Positions 43,537 to 52,385 of a DNA stretch of 64,000 bases are shown here, in pieces. Position 1 is the first letter of the stretch, and the number at the start of each line of letters is the position of its first letter. The DNA comes from Simiduia curdlanivorans (GTDB lineage Bacteria; Pseudomonadota; Gammaproteobacteria; Pseudomonadales; Cellvibrionaceae): positions 1,986,501 through 2,050,500 of the forward strand of contig NZ_JAUFQG010000004.1 in assembly GCF_030409605.1 (NCBI RefSeq). Reading direction: 5' to 3'. The position numbers and the translations under genes were made by a program. The notes under the pieces were generated by a model that was not told the origin of the DNA, ran no database searches, and saw only the letters and a program-made list of their open reading frames with translations.

Positions 43537-45425
43537 TCGTTTATCGTGTCGCTCGGGTTGATACTGACAAGTACGGGCATTGGCTTCGCAATGCCGCTTT
43601 TGATCTGTGCCCACATCTGCTCTCGCTCGATCTGACCGTTGCCGAGCAGCTGTAAATTACCCGTGGCGCCGAACAGCCGCGCGCTGGGTATTTCTTGCAG
43701 TTGCCTTAGCCTTGGGTAGAGATGAAAGGCGTCTACACCCATGGCGTATAAGCGATTAAAGGCCGGATCTTTGGAAAATCTTTCAATGGCTTTTTTCTCC
43801 TCACTTTGCGAGTCGAATACCCATGGCAAGGTGCTAAAGCGAATGCCATTGAGATCGCTATCGAGTTTCGCGTCGGCCTCCCCTGTGTAGATGTGGCTGG
43901 TGGCAAAAACCGGGATGTTGCTGGCTTGGTGGAATTTTAACGTTGGCTTTACTTGCCGAGCTTGGTTGGGCAGCGCGGTTAAGAAAATCATGTCGACGTC
44001 TTGGCGGCGCCTTGGTTCAAACTCCATGGAGCGGCCAAGAATATTTCTGATATTGTTGGCGCGGCTTTGGCTCTTATCAATCAGTAGCCCGCGCTGAATA
44101 ACTTTCGAGTAGTCGGCTTTGCCGGTGAATTTTGTGTAATCCACGACCGTGCCGCCCAAACTATTCCACTCGCTGATAAACGCCACGGCGCTGCGGTCGG
44201 CCCAGCTTGCGTCTACCGCAATCACCATGGCCAGCCGGTGCCCTTCTAACCAAGCGCGACGAGCCGCTTGCCGCGCTTCGTCCTCCGCCGATAAACCAAA
44301 TTGGATTAATTGCCGCGGCGGCATGAGCTGCCCAGGCTGCTCGACGCGGTTGAGCGCCAAGGTGGCCACTGGCAATTCGGGTAGAAGTGCCAGCTCAGCC
44401 ACTTTATCCTTGTCGAGCGGGCCAATAATCATCTGGGCACCGGCATCAACTGCGCGTTGGTAATGGCTGGAAATATCGCCAACGTTGGTGTCGTACAGGG
44501 TGATGGTCGCGCTTGGGCTACCGGCTTGCAGGGATTGATAGTAGGCGGCGAAAAAGCCGTCGCGAATAGCACGGCCAGCACGGCCGAGTTTACCGCTAAC
44601 GGGCAAGAGTAGCGCGATGTTTGACGGTTTCTCGGCAATGAGCTTTTGCAGTAACTGGAGGTCGTTTGGCAATCGGCTTGCGGCTGGGTGGCCGGGCCAG
44701 CGCATCATCCAGTCGTCGACGCCGCTTAATTGCGACTCTAATTGATGTTGATTGTGCTTGCTCAGCGCGGCCAGTTCGTACCAGCCTTTGGGTTCGAGTT
44801 CCCGGGTTTCCATCGCAAAGGCATGCAAATTTTGCCAGGGTTGCTCCATCAGGGTTTGCCATAGGGCTTCTTGGTTAGCCGCCTTGAGTTCTGGATCTAG
44901 GCTGGCGTGGTCGAGGGCAAGATATTCGGTCACGGCGAGTTCGGTTTCGCCCAGTTTTTGCAGCAGCTTGGCGCGCCGGCTGCGAATGTCCACGTAGACC
45001 TCTTTGGGCATCAACTCCCATTGCGCTACGAGCTTAGGGTTCATCAGCACTAAGCGAGCAATAAAATTGGCGTCTTGCTCGAGGGTGATGTCGCTATAGA
45101 TTTGGGTATAGCTCCACAGGTCTGCGGGCGCGAGTGTATCGGCATCGATGGAACCAAGCAGGTTCCTTGCCCAGTCTTTGTCGCCTAGGTCGTAAAGGTA
45201 GGTTGCCGATTTGATCAATAACCGCTCTTTTTCTGGCGATTGCGCGGTTCGGGCTGCCAGCAATAGGGTTTGCACGGCTTCTTGCGTTACTTGTACCGTC
45301 GGTTCGGCGCTGTCTACGTCGGCTTTCTTAACCGGCGCCGAGCAGGCCGCCAATAGTAACACGGCGGCGATGCTCGCCAGTGTTAGGCCGTTAACACGCG
45401 GGTTCTGAGGGTTGCTTTGTATCAT
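43533..45425 (-). CDS. lpoA: Penicillin-binding protein activator LpoA
   Basis: 630 residues from ATG 45425; a second ATG 11 codons upstream is possible but would sit on the rsmI promoter. Lipobox LAAC (C28). N-terminal TPR-like helical domain, then a C-terminal periplasmic-binding-protein-like fold (IALLLPVSGKLGRAGRAI; MIIGPLDKDKVAEL). LpoA reaches through peptidoglycan from the outer membrane to activate PBP1A. Divergent to rsmI with ~50 bp between. Confidence 0.93.
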   Translation of the reverse strand: MIQSNPQNPRVNGLTLASIAAVLLLAACSAPVKKADVDSAEPTVQVTQEAVQTLLLAARTAQSPEKERLLIKSATYLYDLGDKDWARNLLGSIDADTLAPADLWSYTQIYSDITLEQDANFIARLVLMNPKLVAQWELMPKEVYVDIRSRRAKLLQKLGETELAVTEYLALDHASLDPELKAANQEALWQTLMEQPWQNLHAFAMETRELEPKGWYELAALSKHNQHQLESQLSGVDDWMMRWPGHPAASRLPNDLQLLQKLIAEKPSNIALLLPVSGKLGRAGRAIRDGFFAAYYQSLQAGSPSATITLYDTNVGDISSHYQRAVDAGAQMIIGPLDKDKVAELALLPELPVATLALNRVEQPGQLMPPRQLIQFGLSAEDEARQAARRAWLEGHRLAMVIAVDASWADRSAVAFISEWNSLGGTVVDYTKFTGKADYSKVIQRGLLIDKSQSRANNIRNILGRSMEFEPRRRQDVDMIFLTALPNQARQVKPTLKFHQASNIPVFATSHIYTGEADAKLDSDLNGIRFSTLPWVFDSQSEEKKAIERFSKDPAFNRLYAMGVDAFHLYPRLRQLQEIPSARLFGATGNLQLLGNGQIEREQMWAQIKSGIAKPMPVLVSINPSDTINE

Positions 45426-45475
45426 GGTATGATCCGGTCTCTTACCTTTACCTTTCATTGCACAAGCGTCGATTC

Positions 45476-46312
45476 ATGACTGAACCTACTTTATATGTTG
45501 TTGCAACGCCTATCGGCAATTTGGGCGATATGGTACCGCGAGCGGTGGAAACTCTTCAAACGGTCCAGTTAATTGCTGCTGAGGATACACGTCACAGCGC
45601 TAAGCTGCTGGAACATTTTCACATCAAAACACCTTTGCTGGCCTACCACGATCACAGCGACAGCAAGCGCACCCAGTATTTGATCGAGAAATTACGCGCG
45701 GGTGAGAGTATTGCCTTGATATCTGATGCCGGCACCCCGCTGGTGTCTGACCCAGGCTATCAGTTGGTTGCCGCCGCGCAAGCCGCTGGTGTGCGGGTTG
45801 TGCCAATTCCCGGTGCCTGTGCCTTGATTGCGGCGCTGGCGGCCTCTGGTTTGGCGTCGGATAGATTCAGTTTCGAGGGCTTCTTACCGGCCAAGCAGGT
45901 AGCTCGGCAAAAGCGCTTGGCTGAGCTGGTGGGCAATACCGGCACCACGATTTTCTATGAGGCGCCGCACCGCATCCTTGAATCTTTGCAAGATGTCGTT
46001 GCCGTTTTTGGCGCCGAAAGGCCGGTGGTGGTGGCGCGCGAGTTAACCAAAACCTTCGAGACGTTTTTAACCGGCAGCGCGGCGGACGTGCTGGCACAGG
46101 TGGCAGCCGATTCAAATCAACAGCGCGGCGAAATTGTCTTATTAGTACAGGGCGCACCTAAGCCGGACGCCGCCGCGCTAGATTCGGAGGCCACTCGGAT
46201 CATGGCACTGTTGGCCGCTGAATTGCCGCCCAAAAAAGCCAGCGCGCTCGCCGAGAACATTACCGGTGTGAAAAAAAAGCAACTGTACCAGTGGTATGTG
46301 GATCAAAAGTAA
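45476..46312 (+). CDS. rsmI: 16S rRNA (cytidine-2'-O) methyltransferase RsmI
   Basis: 278 residues from ATG 45476 (a TTG 6 codons earlier would overlap the divergent lpoA region). N-terminal YVVATPIGNLGDM and AEDTRHSAKLL, AM-binding IALISDAGTPLVSDPG. It methylates the ribose of C1402 in 16S rRNA. The MraW/RsmH enzyme at 51067 methylates the base of the same nucleotide. Confidence 0.96.
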   Translation: MTEPTLYVVATPIGNLGDMVPRAVETLQTVQLIAAEDTRHSAKLLEHFHIKTPLLAYHDHSDSKRTQYLIEKLRAGESIALISDAGTPLVSDPGYQLVAAAQAAGVRVVPIPGACALIAALAASGLASDRFSFEGFLPAKQVARQKRLAELVGNTGTTIFYEAPHRILESLQDVVAVFGAERPVVVARELTKTFETFLTGSAADVLAQVAADSNQQRGEIVLLVQGAPKPDAAALDSEATRIMALLAAELPPKKASALAENITGVKKKQLYQWYVDQK

Positions 46313-46429
46313 GTAATTACGCATAAATTTTTATGTACAGAAAGCGTTGTTTAATTAAAATTTAAGTGGATGTTTTAGGGCGCATATCAGCGCAGTAAAT
46401 ATATCCGTCGCGCCTAAAAAGGATGTTGT

Positions 46430-47317
46430 ATGGCAAAATCGACGAGAAGTAAAAATCGGCTTTTTTATTCCGCTGCCGATGAAGTAGAACACGCAAAATA
46501 CCCCGATGACGTCTTGTGCGGCAACCCTCAGTTGTGCTCCTCGGCCTATCGTTTGGCCTATACCGATCAAGATTTCATGTTGAGCGAAGAGCTTCGGCCG
46601 GTGCGTTTGATGTTGGAGCTTAGCAAACCCGAGGCGGTGTTACAGGCCTTGGGTGTTAATCAAACGGTGGTGATTTTCGGTAGCGCTCGAACGCCCGATC
46701 TCGAGACAGCGCAGAATCTTGTCGAACAGCTAACCGAGCAAGGTTGCCGCGATCAACAATTGCTTGCAAAGGCGCAAGTGAATTTACGCAATGCCCGTTT
46801 TTATGAGCAGGCCAGAGAGTTAGCAAGCTTGATAGCGCGCGAGTCACCAGCCAGTGCCAGCGGTGAGTTGCATGTTATTACCGGCGGTGGGCCAGGGGTG
46901 ATGGAAGGCGCTAACAGGGGAGCATCTGAAGCTCAGGCTAAGTCGGTTGGTTTAAATATTGTATTGCCGCACGAGCAGTACCCGAACCCCTATATTTCAC
47001 CGGAGCTGTGCTTCCGGTTTCACTACTTTGCCATGCGCAAAATGCATTTTTTGATGCGCGCCAAAGCGCTGGTGGTATTTCCCGGCGGTTTCGGTACCTT
47101 GGATGAGTTATTCGAGGCGCTAACTTTGGTGCAAACCGACAAAATTAAGCCGCTGCCTATTTTAATCTTTGGTCGAGAATTTTGGTCGCGGTTACTTAAT
47201 TTTGAGGTGTTGGTGCAGGAGGGCATGATAAGCCCTGACGATGTTAACTTATTTCAGTTTGTTGATACGCCGGAGCAGGCCTGGCAGATTATTCAAGCCA
47301 GTTTGGCTCAGTTGTAG
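46430..47317 (+). CDS. LOG family (Rossmann-fold nucleotide-binding) protein
   Basis: 295 residues. Signature motifs GGGPGVMEG (152-160) and PGGFGTLDE (218-226), with R203/K204 between. LOG proteins cleave nucleoside monophosphates (cytokinin activation in plants, PpnN-type nucleosidase in bacteria); older databases call them lysine decarboxylases. An N-terminal ~75-residue extension (ADEVEHAKYPDDVLCGN, MLSEELRPVRLMLEL) is found in a proteobacterial subgroup. It ends at a strong terminator shared with the TonB receptor gene. Confidence 0.88.
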   Translation: MAKSTRSKNRLFYSAADEVEHAKYPDDVLCGNPQLCSSAYRLAYTDQDFMLSEELRPVRLMLELSKPEAVLQALGVNQTVVIFGSARTPDLETAQNLVEQLTEQGCRDQQLLAKAQVNLRNARFYEQARELASLIARESPASASGELHVITGGGPGVMEGANRGASEAQAKSVGLNIVLPHEQYPNPYISPELCFRFHYFAMRKMHFLMRAKALVVFPGGFGTLDELFEALTLVQTDKIKPLPILIFGREFWSRLLNFEVLVQEGMISPDDVNLFQFVDTPEQAWQIIQASLAQL

Positions 47318-47320
47318 CCA

Positions 47321-47361
47321 CGCATAAAAAACGGGAAGCTAGGCTTCCCGTTTTTTATGCG
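47321..47361. terminator. Bidirectional terminator between LOG gene and TonB receptor
   Basis: CGCATAAAAAACGGGAAGC and its reverse complement, 3-nt centre; the longest palindromic terminator in the window. Confidence 0.92.
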
Positions 47362-47370
47362 AGCGTGGTG

Positions 47371-49755
47371 TTAAAAACGCATGGTACCTTGAAGGGCGAT
47401 GCTGCGGGGTCTTTCGTAGAAGCTGTAATAGGCGGTGCCGGTGCCACCGGTTAATGTGGTAGAAACGGGCAATTGATTACCGAAGGTAGCGATAGATTCA
47501 TCGGTTAAGTTTTTGCCCACCAGTGCGACATCCCACATACCATCCTGAGAGCCAACCGCTAAGCGTAGGTTTAACTTGGCGTAGGCATCTTGTTTAAGGT
47601 TTGGGTCAAGGGTGGGTGAGGTGTAGTAAGCATCGCTAAAATTTACATCGCCGGTTATGCGCCACTCTAAATTATCACCCATGGGCTGACTGTAATCAGC
47701 TGACACGGTGCCCTGAAACTCGGGAGCGAACTCGCGTGACTCTCCTTTTAAGTCACACAGGCCTGGGTTGGTTGCGCTGTTTGAGGTTTGCCCAAAATAG
47801 CATTGGCTGTTGGGGAACTCGTCGTAGACAAAATCTAAATATCCAATGGAACCGCTAAGTGTTAGCCCCGTAGCGACCAGCCAGCGGCCATCGAGTTCTA
47901 CACCTTGGGTAGTCGCCTCGCCGGCGTTGGTGACGTTGAAACCGAGAACACCATCGAACTGACTGGTTTGCATGTCGGTAATTTGGGTACGAAATGCGGC
48001 AATGTTAAGTTCTGCAGCGCCATCGGCGAGGGTCATTTTGCTGCCAATTTCAAAGCTCTTGGCTTGTTCTTCTTCGTATTCAAATACGCCAACCAAGTCT
48101 TCTGCCCCTCGGGTTGCGTTTACAACTGCAGGGTCTGGGTGAGCGTTTGAGCGAACATCGAAGCCTCCGGATTTAAAGCCTTCTGTGTATGTTGCGTAAA
48201 GCATTATGTCGTCTGTGATATCCCACTGTAATGTAATTAACGGTGTGAATTTACCTTCGGAGCGGTTATCGGCGATTGGTTGATATGGCTCTATTTTAAA
48301 TAAGCCGTACAAAATATTGTAATAGTTTGGTGGTAGTGGAGTTCCTGTAGGCTGTTCCATGCCTCCAGCCACGTGATATTGGCGGCGTGTTGCATCTTTA
48401 TCTTCGGTTGTGTAGCGACCGCCAGCGGTCAGCCGCCAGTCATCAGAAATATTCCACGTCACTTGGGCGAAAGCAGCCCAAAGTTCGGAGTCTTGTGTGA
48501 AGTCCCTTTGTGATGATGTGTTCGCTAAAAGTGGAGCGATCGCTTGCAATGAAGGTGGACTGCTTGGGCCAGCTAACGCAATGGGCAGAAGGCTGTTGCT
48601 TGGAATCCGAATGGCGTCGTCAAATGTCATTTCACTACTTTGATAAAAAAGGCCTCCAATATAATCTACAGTTTCACCGCCTGGTGAGGCTATACGGATT
48701 TCTTGGCTAAATTGTTTGAAATCCTCTCTGCTGTCTGCAGTGAAAATGGTTGCACCCGTAAAATCGCAATCGCAGTCTTCTTCGTAATCGTAAGCGTTGT
48801 AGCCTGATATAGCGGTTAAAGTATGCTCTCCAAGAGCATAGTCGATTGTTAACGTGGCATTTTCCGTGTTGTTATTGGAGTAGTCACCGTTAGACTGTCT
48901 TTTAAAGTCCTGCTCAGTGTCTAGGGCGTATTGACCGCCTATTAGAACTGAAAGAATTGCAGCGTAGGGTGTGCCGCCTGGTAGCTCGGTAGCGTTTATA
49001 GGCTCTAAGTTTCGCCCTTTGGTATCAAAAGAACCGGTCTCGAGCTTCAGGTTAACGGTTAGATCCTCTGAGGCATCCCATTTCAATTGACCGCGAATAA
49101 CCTGCTCTTTATCGCCTGATTCATCACGGTCGAGCGTGGTGTTTTCGTAGTAACCATCCATGTCGCGCCCCATAAGGGATAAGCGGCCGGATAGCGTGTC
49201 GGTTAACGGCCCTGAGAGCACAACCCGCAAGTCCTTTTCACCGTGGCTAGGCTCATAGAGAGCAGTAACCTGACCTTCAAACTCTTCGGTGGGTTTGGCC
49301 GTTACCATGCTGATGGCGCCACCGATGGAGTTTTTACCGAATAAAATACTTTGCGGGCCGCGCAAGACTTCTACCCGTTCGAGATCCATAAAGGGTGCGC
49401 GCGCCAGCTGTGCGCGTCCGTAATAGACGCCATCCACATACTGGCCCACGGATTGTTCGAAACCTTGGTTAATACCCGAGCTGATACCGCGGATGGCAAT
49501 AATAGTGCCGATACCTGTTTGGTTCATGGTCAGGTTGGGTACGTAGGCGGTCATGCCTTCGAGGTTGGTGATGCCAGCCTCCTCCATTTTTGCGCCCGAG
49601 ACGGCGTTGACTGAAATCGGGACATCCTGCAGGCGCTCGACCCGCTTTTGTGCGGTAACGACGACTTCCTCGAGGACAAGGTCTTGTGCCGTCGCGGCGC
49701 TCGCAATGACCGCGCTAATAGCTAGGGGTAGAAAATTTTTGAGTGGTTTGATCAT
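47371..49755 (-). CDS. TonB-dependent outer membrane receptor
   Basis: 794 residues: signal peptide (AISAVIASAATAQ), TonB box LEEVVVTAQK at about 27-36, plug domain ~40-160 (DVPISVNAVSG, VEVLRGPQSILFGKNSIGGA), then a 22-strand barrel ending in aromatic Phe (GTMRF). The class imports siderophores, cobalamin, glycans or aromatic compounds; the sequence alone does not tell which. The EEVVVTAQKR opening is typical of the large receptor families of Cellvibrionales and sphingomonads. No regulator or transporter gene accompanies it. It interrupts the usual rsmI-rnpB order. Confidence 0.9.
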   Translation of the reverse strand: MIKPLKNFLPLAISAVIASAATAQDLVLEEVVVTAQKRVERLQDVPISVNAVSGAKMEEAGITNLEGMTAYVPNLTMNQTGIGTIIAIRGISSGINQGFEQSVGQYVDGVYYGRAQLARAPFMDLERVEVLRGPQSILFGKNSIGGAISMVTAKPTEEFEGQVTALYEPSHGEKDLRVVLSGPLTDTLSGRLSLMGRDMDGYYENTTLDRDESGDKEQVIRGQLKWDASEDLTVNLKLETGSFDTKGRNLEPINATELPGGTPYAAILSVLIGGQYALDTEQDFKRQSNGDYSNNNTENATLTIDYALGEHTLTAISGYNAYDYEEDCDCDFTGATIFTADSREDFKQFSQEIRIASPGGETVDYIGGLFYQSSEMTFDDAIRIPSNSLLPIALAGPSSPPSLQAIAPLLANTSSQRDFTQDSELWAAFAQVTWNISDDWRLTAGGRYTTEDKDATRRQYHVAGGMEQPTGTPLPPNYYNILYGLFKIEPYQPIADNRSEGKFTPLITLQWDITDDIMLYATYTEGFKSGGFDVRSNAHPDPAVVNATRGAEDLVGVFEYEEEQAKSFEIGSKMTLADGAAELNIAAFRTQITDMQTSQFDGVLGFNVTNAGEATTQGVELDGRWLVATGLTLSGSIGYLDFVYDEFPNSQCYFGQTSNSATNPGLCDLKGESREFAPEFQGTVSADYSQPMGDNLEWRITGDVNFSDAYYTSPTLDPNLKQDAYAKLNLRLAVGSQDGMWDVALVGKNLTDESIATFGNQLPVSTTLTGGTGTAYYSFYERPRSIALQGTMRF

Positions 49756-49944
49756 GCTGCTCTCCGGCGTTTTTTATATTATTTGAATGGTGTTTCAAGC
49801 ATGTGCAGTTGGAGTATGCCGCTGGCGTTTGGGTTTGCCTATAGCATTGCGTCCAATTTACCCATTAAAAGATAGACTAAACCGGCGAAGTTGGTACATA
49901 GGCTGAAATTAGCAGTTGAATTGAGGTGCCAGCTTGATTATTGT

Positions 49945-50293
49945 GAGCGCGAGCCAGCTAGACAGTCGCTCCCGCAAGGGGGAGGAAAGTCCGGGCTCCA
50001 CAGGGTAGAGTGCCAGGTAACGCCTGGGAGGCGCGAGCCTACGGAAAGTGCAACAGAAAATAAACCGCCTAAGCGCGCAAGCGCCGGTAAGGTTGAAATG
50101 GTGCGGTAAGAGCGCACCGCGCAGCTGGTAACAGTCTGTGGCTAGGTAAACCCCACTCGGAGCAAGATCAAATAGGCCTTCTATAGTGCGACCCGTGCTG
50201 AAGGCGGGTAGATTGCTTGAGGCAGATGGTGACATCTGTCCCAGATGAATGACTGTCCACGACAGAACCCGGCTTACCGGCTGGCTCAACGCT
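49945..50293 (+). ncRNA. rnpB: RNase P RNA, bacterial type A
   Basis: About 349 nt. The conserved cores GAGGAAAGTCCGGGCTCC and ACAGAA..., plus the 3' GACAGAACCCGGCTTAC, are diagnostic. The P1 helix is visible: AGCGCGAGCCAGC at the 5' end pairs with GCTGGCTCAACGCT at the 3' end. It is the catalytic RNA that trims tRNA 5' leaders. Boundaries are taken from the P1 pairing and may shift a few bases. Located before mraZ as in pseudomonads. Confidence 0.95.
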
Positions 50294-50522
50294 TTATTTG
50301 AGTGCTTGCGTCCTCAGGGCGCAAGCAGCTCATACTCTTTAGTTATATTCCTCATGTTTCTTAATACGAAAGGGTTGCACACTTAAAGTGATACATTAAG
50401 TGTTGCTGCTATCTCTCTGATTTTTAAAAGTTAAACCCTCCTGCAGTCTGTTGTTTGGTTGCATCTTCGTAACCTTTCCCTGCATTTTTCGCGACTTTAC
50501 GGCCTAGTTCACGTCACTTTGC
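50294..50522. other. Gap between rnpB and the mraZ promoter
   Basis: A stem GCTTGCG/CGCAAGC at about 50304-50325 could end rnpB transcription, but the T-run is weak. The remainder (50350-50522) shows nothing recognisable. Confidence 0.35.
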
Positions 50523-50550
50523 TTGACTTTAAAGTGCGCGGATTTATAGT
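50523..50550 (+). promoter_or_regulatory. Sigma-70 promoter of the dcw cluster
   Basis: TTGACT (50523-50528) and TATAGT (50545-50550) with 16-bp spacing, 70 bp before the mraZ GTG. The predicted start of transcription falls at the first operator repeat. Confidence 0.75.
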
Positions 50551-50558
50551 GTGTGAAT

Positions 50559-50592
50559 GTGGGAAAAAGTGGATAAAAGTGGAATTTAGTGG
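50559..50592 (+). promoter_or_regulatory. MraZ operator: four GTGG repeats at 10-bp period
   Basis: GTGG occurs at 50559, 50569, 50579 and 50589, each followed by A/T-rich six bases. MraZ is known to repress its own operon by binding TGGG-type direct repeats downstream of the promoter; the phase of one helical turn suits binding of successive subunits of the ring-shaped MraZ oligomer. Another GTGGG at 50610 overlaps the ribosome site. Confidence 0.75.
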
Positions 50593-50619
50593 TTTGAAAC
50601 GACTCTTAGGTGGGAAATA

Positions 50620-51063
50620 GTGTTTCTCGGCAGCCATACCATCAGCATGGACGCGAAAGGGCGTCTGGCGATTCCAGCGCGTATTCGCGAAACGCTGGTA
50701 GAAGTGTGTGGCGGTCGATTGGTGGTTACTGCTCACACCGAAGAGCGCTGTTTGTTGGTTTATCCCGAACCTCAGTGGTTAGAAATTCTGCCCAAAATTG
50801 AAGCTTTGCCCAGCTTTAACAAGATTGCGCGTCGCACACAGCGACTGTTGATCGGTTATGCCACGCCACTCGATGTCGACGCCAATGGCCGGGTGTTGCT
50901 GCCACCCACCCTGCGCGAGTATGCGCAGCTCGACAAGAAATTGATGTTGGTTGGGCAGGGTAAAAAATTAGAGCTTTGGAGCGAAGAAGGTTGGCAAAAC
51001 TGGTTGGACGCCGATGCCGATGGCGGCGAGATGCCAGACGAAATGCAATCTTTATCCCTATAG
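50620..51063 (+). CDS. mraZ: Transcriptional regulator MraZ
   Basis: 147 residues, GTG start after AGGTGGGA. Two swapped-hairpin AbrB-like halves, each with the DxxGR motif: DAKGRLAIPARIR and DANGRVLLPPTLREYA. It binds the repeats upstream and controls the whole dcw cluster. First gene of the run reaching at least to ddlB; 3 bp separate it from rsmH. Confidence 0.96.
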   Translation: MFLGSHTISMDAKGRLAIPARIRETLVEVCGGRLVVTAHTEERCLLVYPEPQWLEILPKIEALPSFNKIARRTQRLLIGYATPLDVDANGRVLLPPTLREYAQLDKKLMLVGQGKKLELWSEEGWQNWLDADADGGEMPDEMQSLSL

Positions 51064-51066
51064 CGA

Positions 51067-51993
51067 ATGAATATGAAAAAGACCGCACATTACACCGTCT
51101 TGTTAAATGAAGCGGTAGAGGCGCTTGTTGGGCCTCTCGATGGTCTTTATATGGACGGCACCTTTGGCCGCGGTGGTCACAGCCGTCTGATATTGGAGCG
51201 CTTGGCGCCAACCGGCAAATTGATTGGGGTTGATAAAGACCCTCAGGCTATCGCTGAAGGCGAGGCCTTGGCGCAAATCGATACTCGATTTTCGATTAAG
51301 CACGGCAGCTTTGCTGATTTGTTGACCTGGGTGGAGCCAGCCAGCGTCGATGGTGTTCTGCTCGATCTGGGCGTGTCGTCTCCTCAGTTGGATCAAGCAG
51401 AGCGCGGTTTTAGTTTTATGCAGGATGGCCCGCTGGATATGCGCATGGATACGACGCGAGGCTTGAGTGCTGCAGATTGGATTGCCAGCGCGGATGCAGA
51501 AGAAATTGCGTTCGTGCTGAAAGAATTCGGCGAGGAGCGTTTTGCCAAGCGCATTGCCAACGCGATAGTGCGCGAGCAGGCGCTTGAGCCCATTGTAACC
51601 ACTGGGCGTTTGTCAAAAATTGTTACCGAGGCCAACCCTGCGTGGGAAAAGCATAAGCACCCCGCAACGCGAGCCTTTCAAGGTATTCGAATTTTCATTA
51701 ACAGCGAGCTGAAAGATTTAGAACAGGTTTTGACCGCTGCCCTTACGGCATTAAAGGTTGGCGGCCATTTGGTAGTGATTAGTTTTCATTCGCTAGAGGA
51801 TCGACTGGTTAAGCGTTTCATTCGCGATCAGGAGCGTGGGCAGCAGTTGCCCAAAGGTTTGCCGGTTATGGATAGCCAGCTAAACAAAACAATGAAGAGC
51901 CTAGGCAAAGCCGTGAAAGCGGGCGCTGCCGAATTGGCCGAAAATCAGCGCTCACGAAGCGCTGTAATGCGTTGTGCGAAAAAATTAGCCTAG
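51067..51993 (+). CDS. rsmH: 16S rRNA (cytosine-N4) methyltransferase RsmH (MraW)
   Basis: 308 residues. SAM-binding motif MDGTFGRGGHS around 29-39, LLDLGVSSPQLD and HPATRAFQGIRIFINSEL are typical. It methylates N4 of C1402 in 16S rRNA, the nucleotide whose ribose is methylated by RsmI. Confidence 0.97.
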   Translation: MNMKKTAHYTVLLNEAVEALVGPLDGLYMDGTFGRGGHSRLILERLAPTGKLIGVDKDPQAIAEGEALAQIDTRFSIKHGSFADLLTWVEPASVDGVLLDLGVSSPQLDQAERGFSFMQDGPLDMRMDTTRGLSAADWIASADAEEIAFVLKEFGEERFAKRIANAIVREQALEPIVTTGRLSKIVTEANPAWEKHKHPATRAFQGIRIFINSELKDLEQVLTAALTALKVGGHLVVISFHSLEDRLVKRFIRDQERGQQLPKGLPVMDSQLNKTMKSLGKAVKAGAAELAENQRSRSAVMRCAKKLA

Positions 51994-52082
51994 TTGTTGA
52001 TTCGATTTATCGATTTAACAGCGCAGCAAAATAACAGACACGACAATAATTATTTGCTAACACAAAAAAACAGGGAAATTGG

Positions 52083-52385
52083 GTGCAAAATCCGATTGCA
52101 GTGAAAGACCAACCTAAGGCAGCCTTGGTACTCATAACAGTACTATTGTGGCTGCTTGTGGCTGCCTCTGCGCTATTGGTTGTGCGTTCAACACACGATG
52201 CCCGCATCGCTTTTTTTCAGCTTGAGTCTTTGCGTAGAGAGGCCGGTGAATTAGAAGTTCAGCGTGGTCAATACCTGCTTGAGCAGAGTACCTGGGCCGC
52301 CTACAGTCGGGTTGAAAAACTTGCGGTTGAAAAATTGCAGATGCGCCTACCCGATGCGGCATCGACCATCATGGTGCAACCATGA
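52083..52385 (+). CDS. ftsL: Cell division protein FtsL
   Basis: 100 residues, GTG start. Short cytoplasmic tail, membrane helix (LVLITVLLWLLVAASALLVV, ~16-35), then a periplasmic coiled coil (FFQLESLRREAGELEVQRGQ). It pairs with FtsB and FtsQ and helps activate FtsWI. It ends over the ftsI ATG (ATGA). Confidence 0.93.
   Translation: MQNPIAVKDQPKAALVLITVLLWLLVAASALLVVRSTHDARIAFFQLESLRREAGELEVQRGQYLLEQSTWAAYSRVEKLAVEKLQMRLPDAASTIMVQP

Noticed and set aside
49756..49944. Fur box or other operator before the TonB receptor
   Set aside because: I found no palindrome close to the Fur consensus; the region holds the receptor leader and the rnpB promoter without clear motifs.
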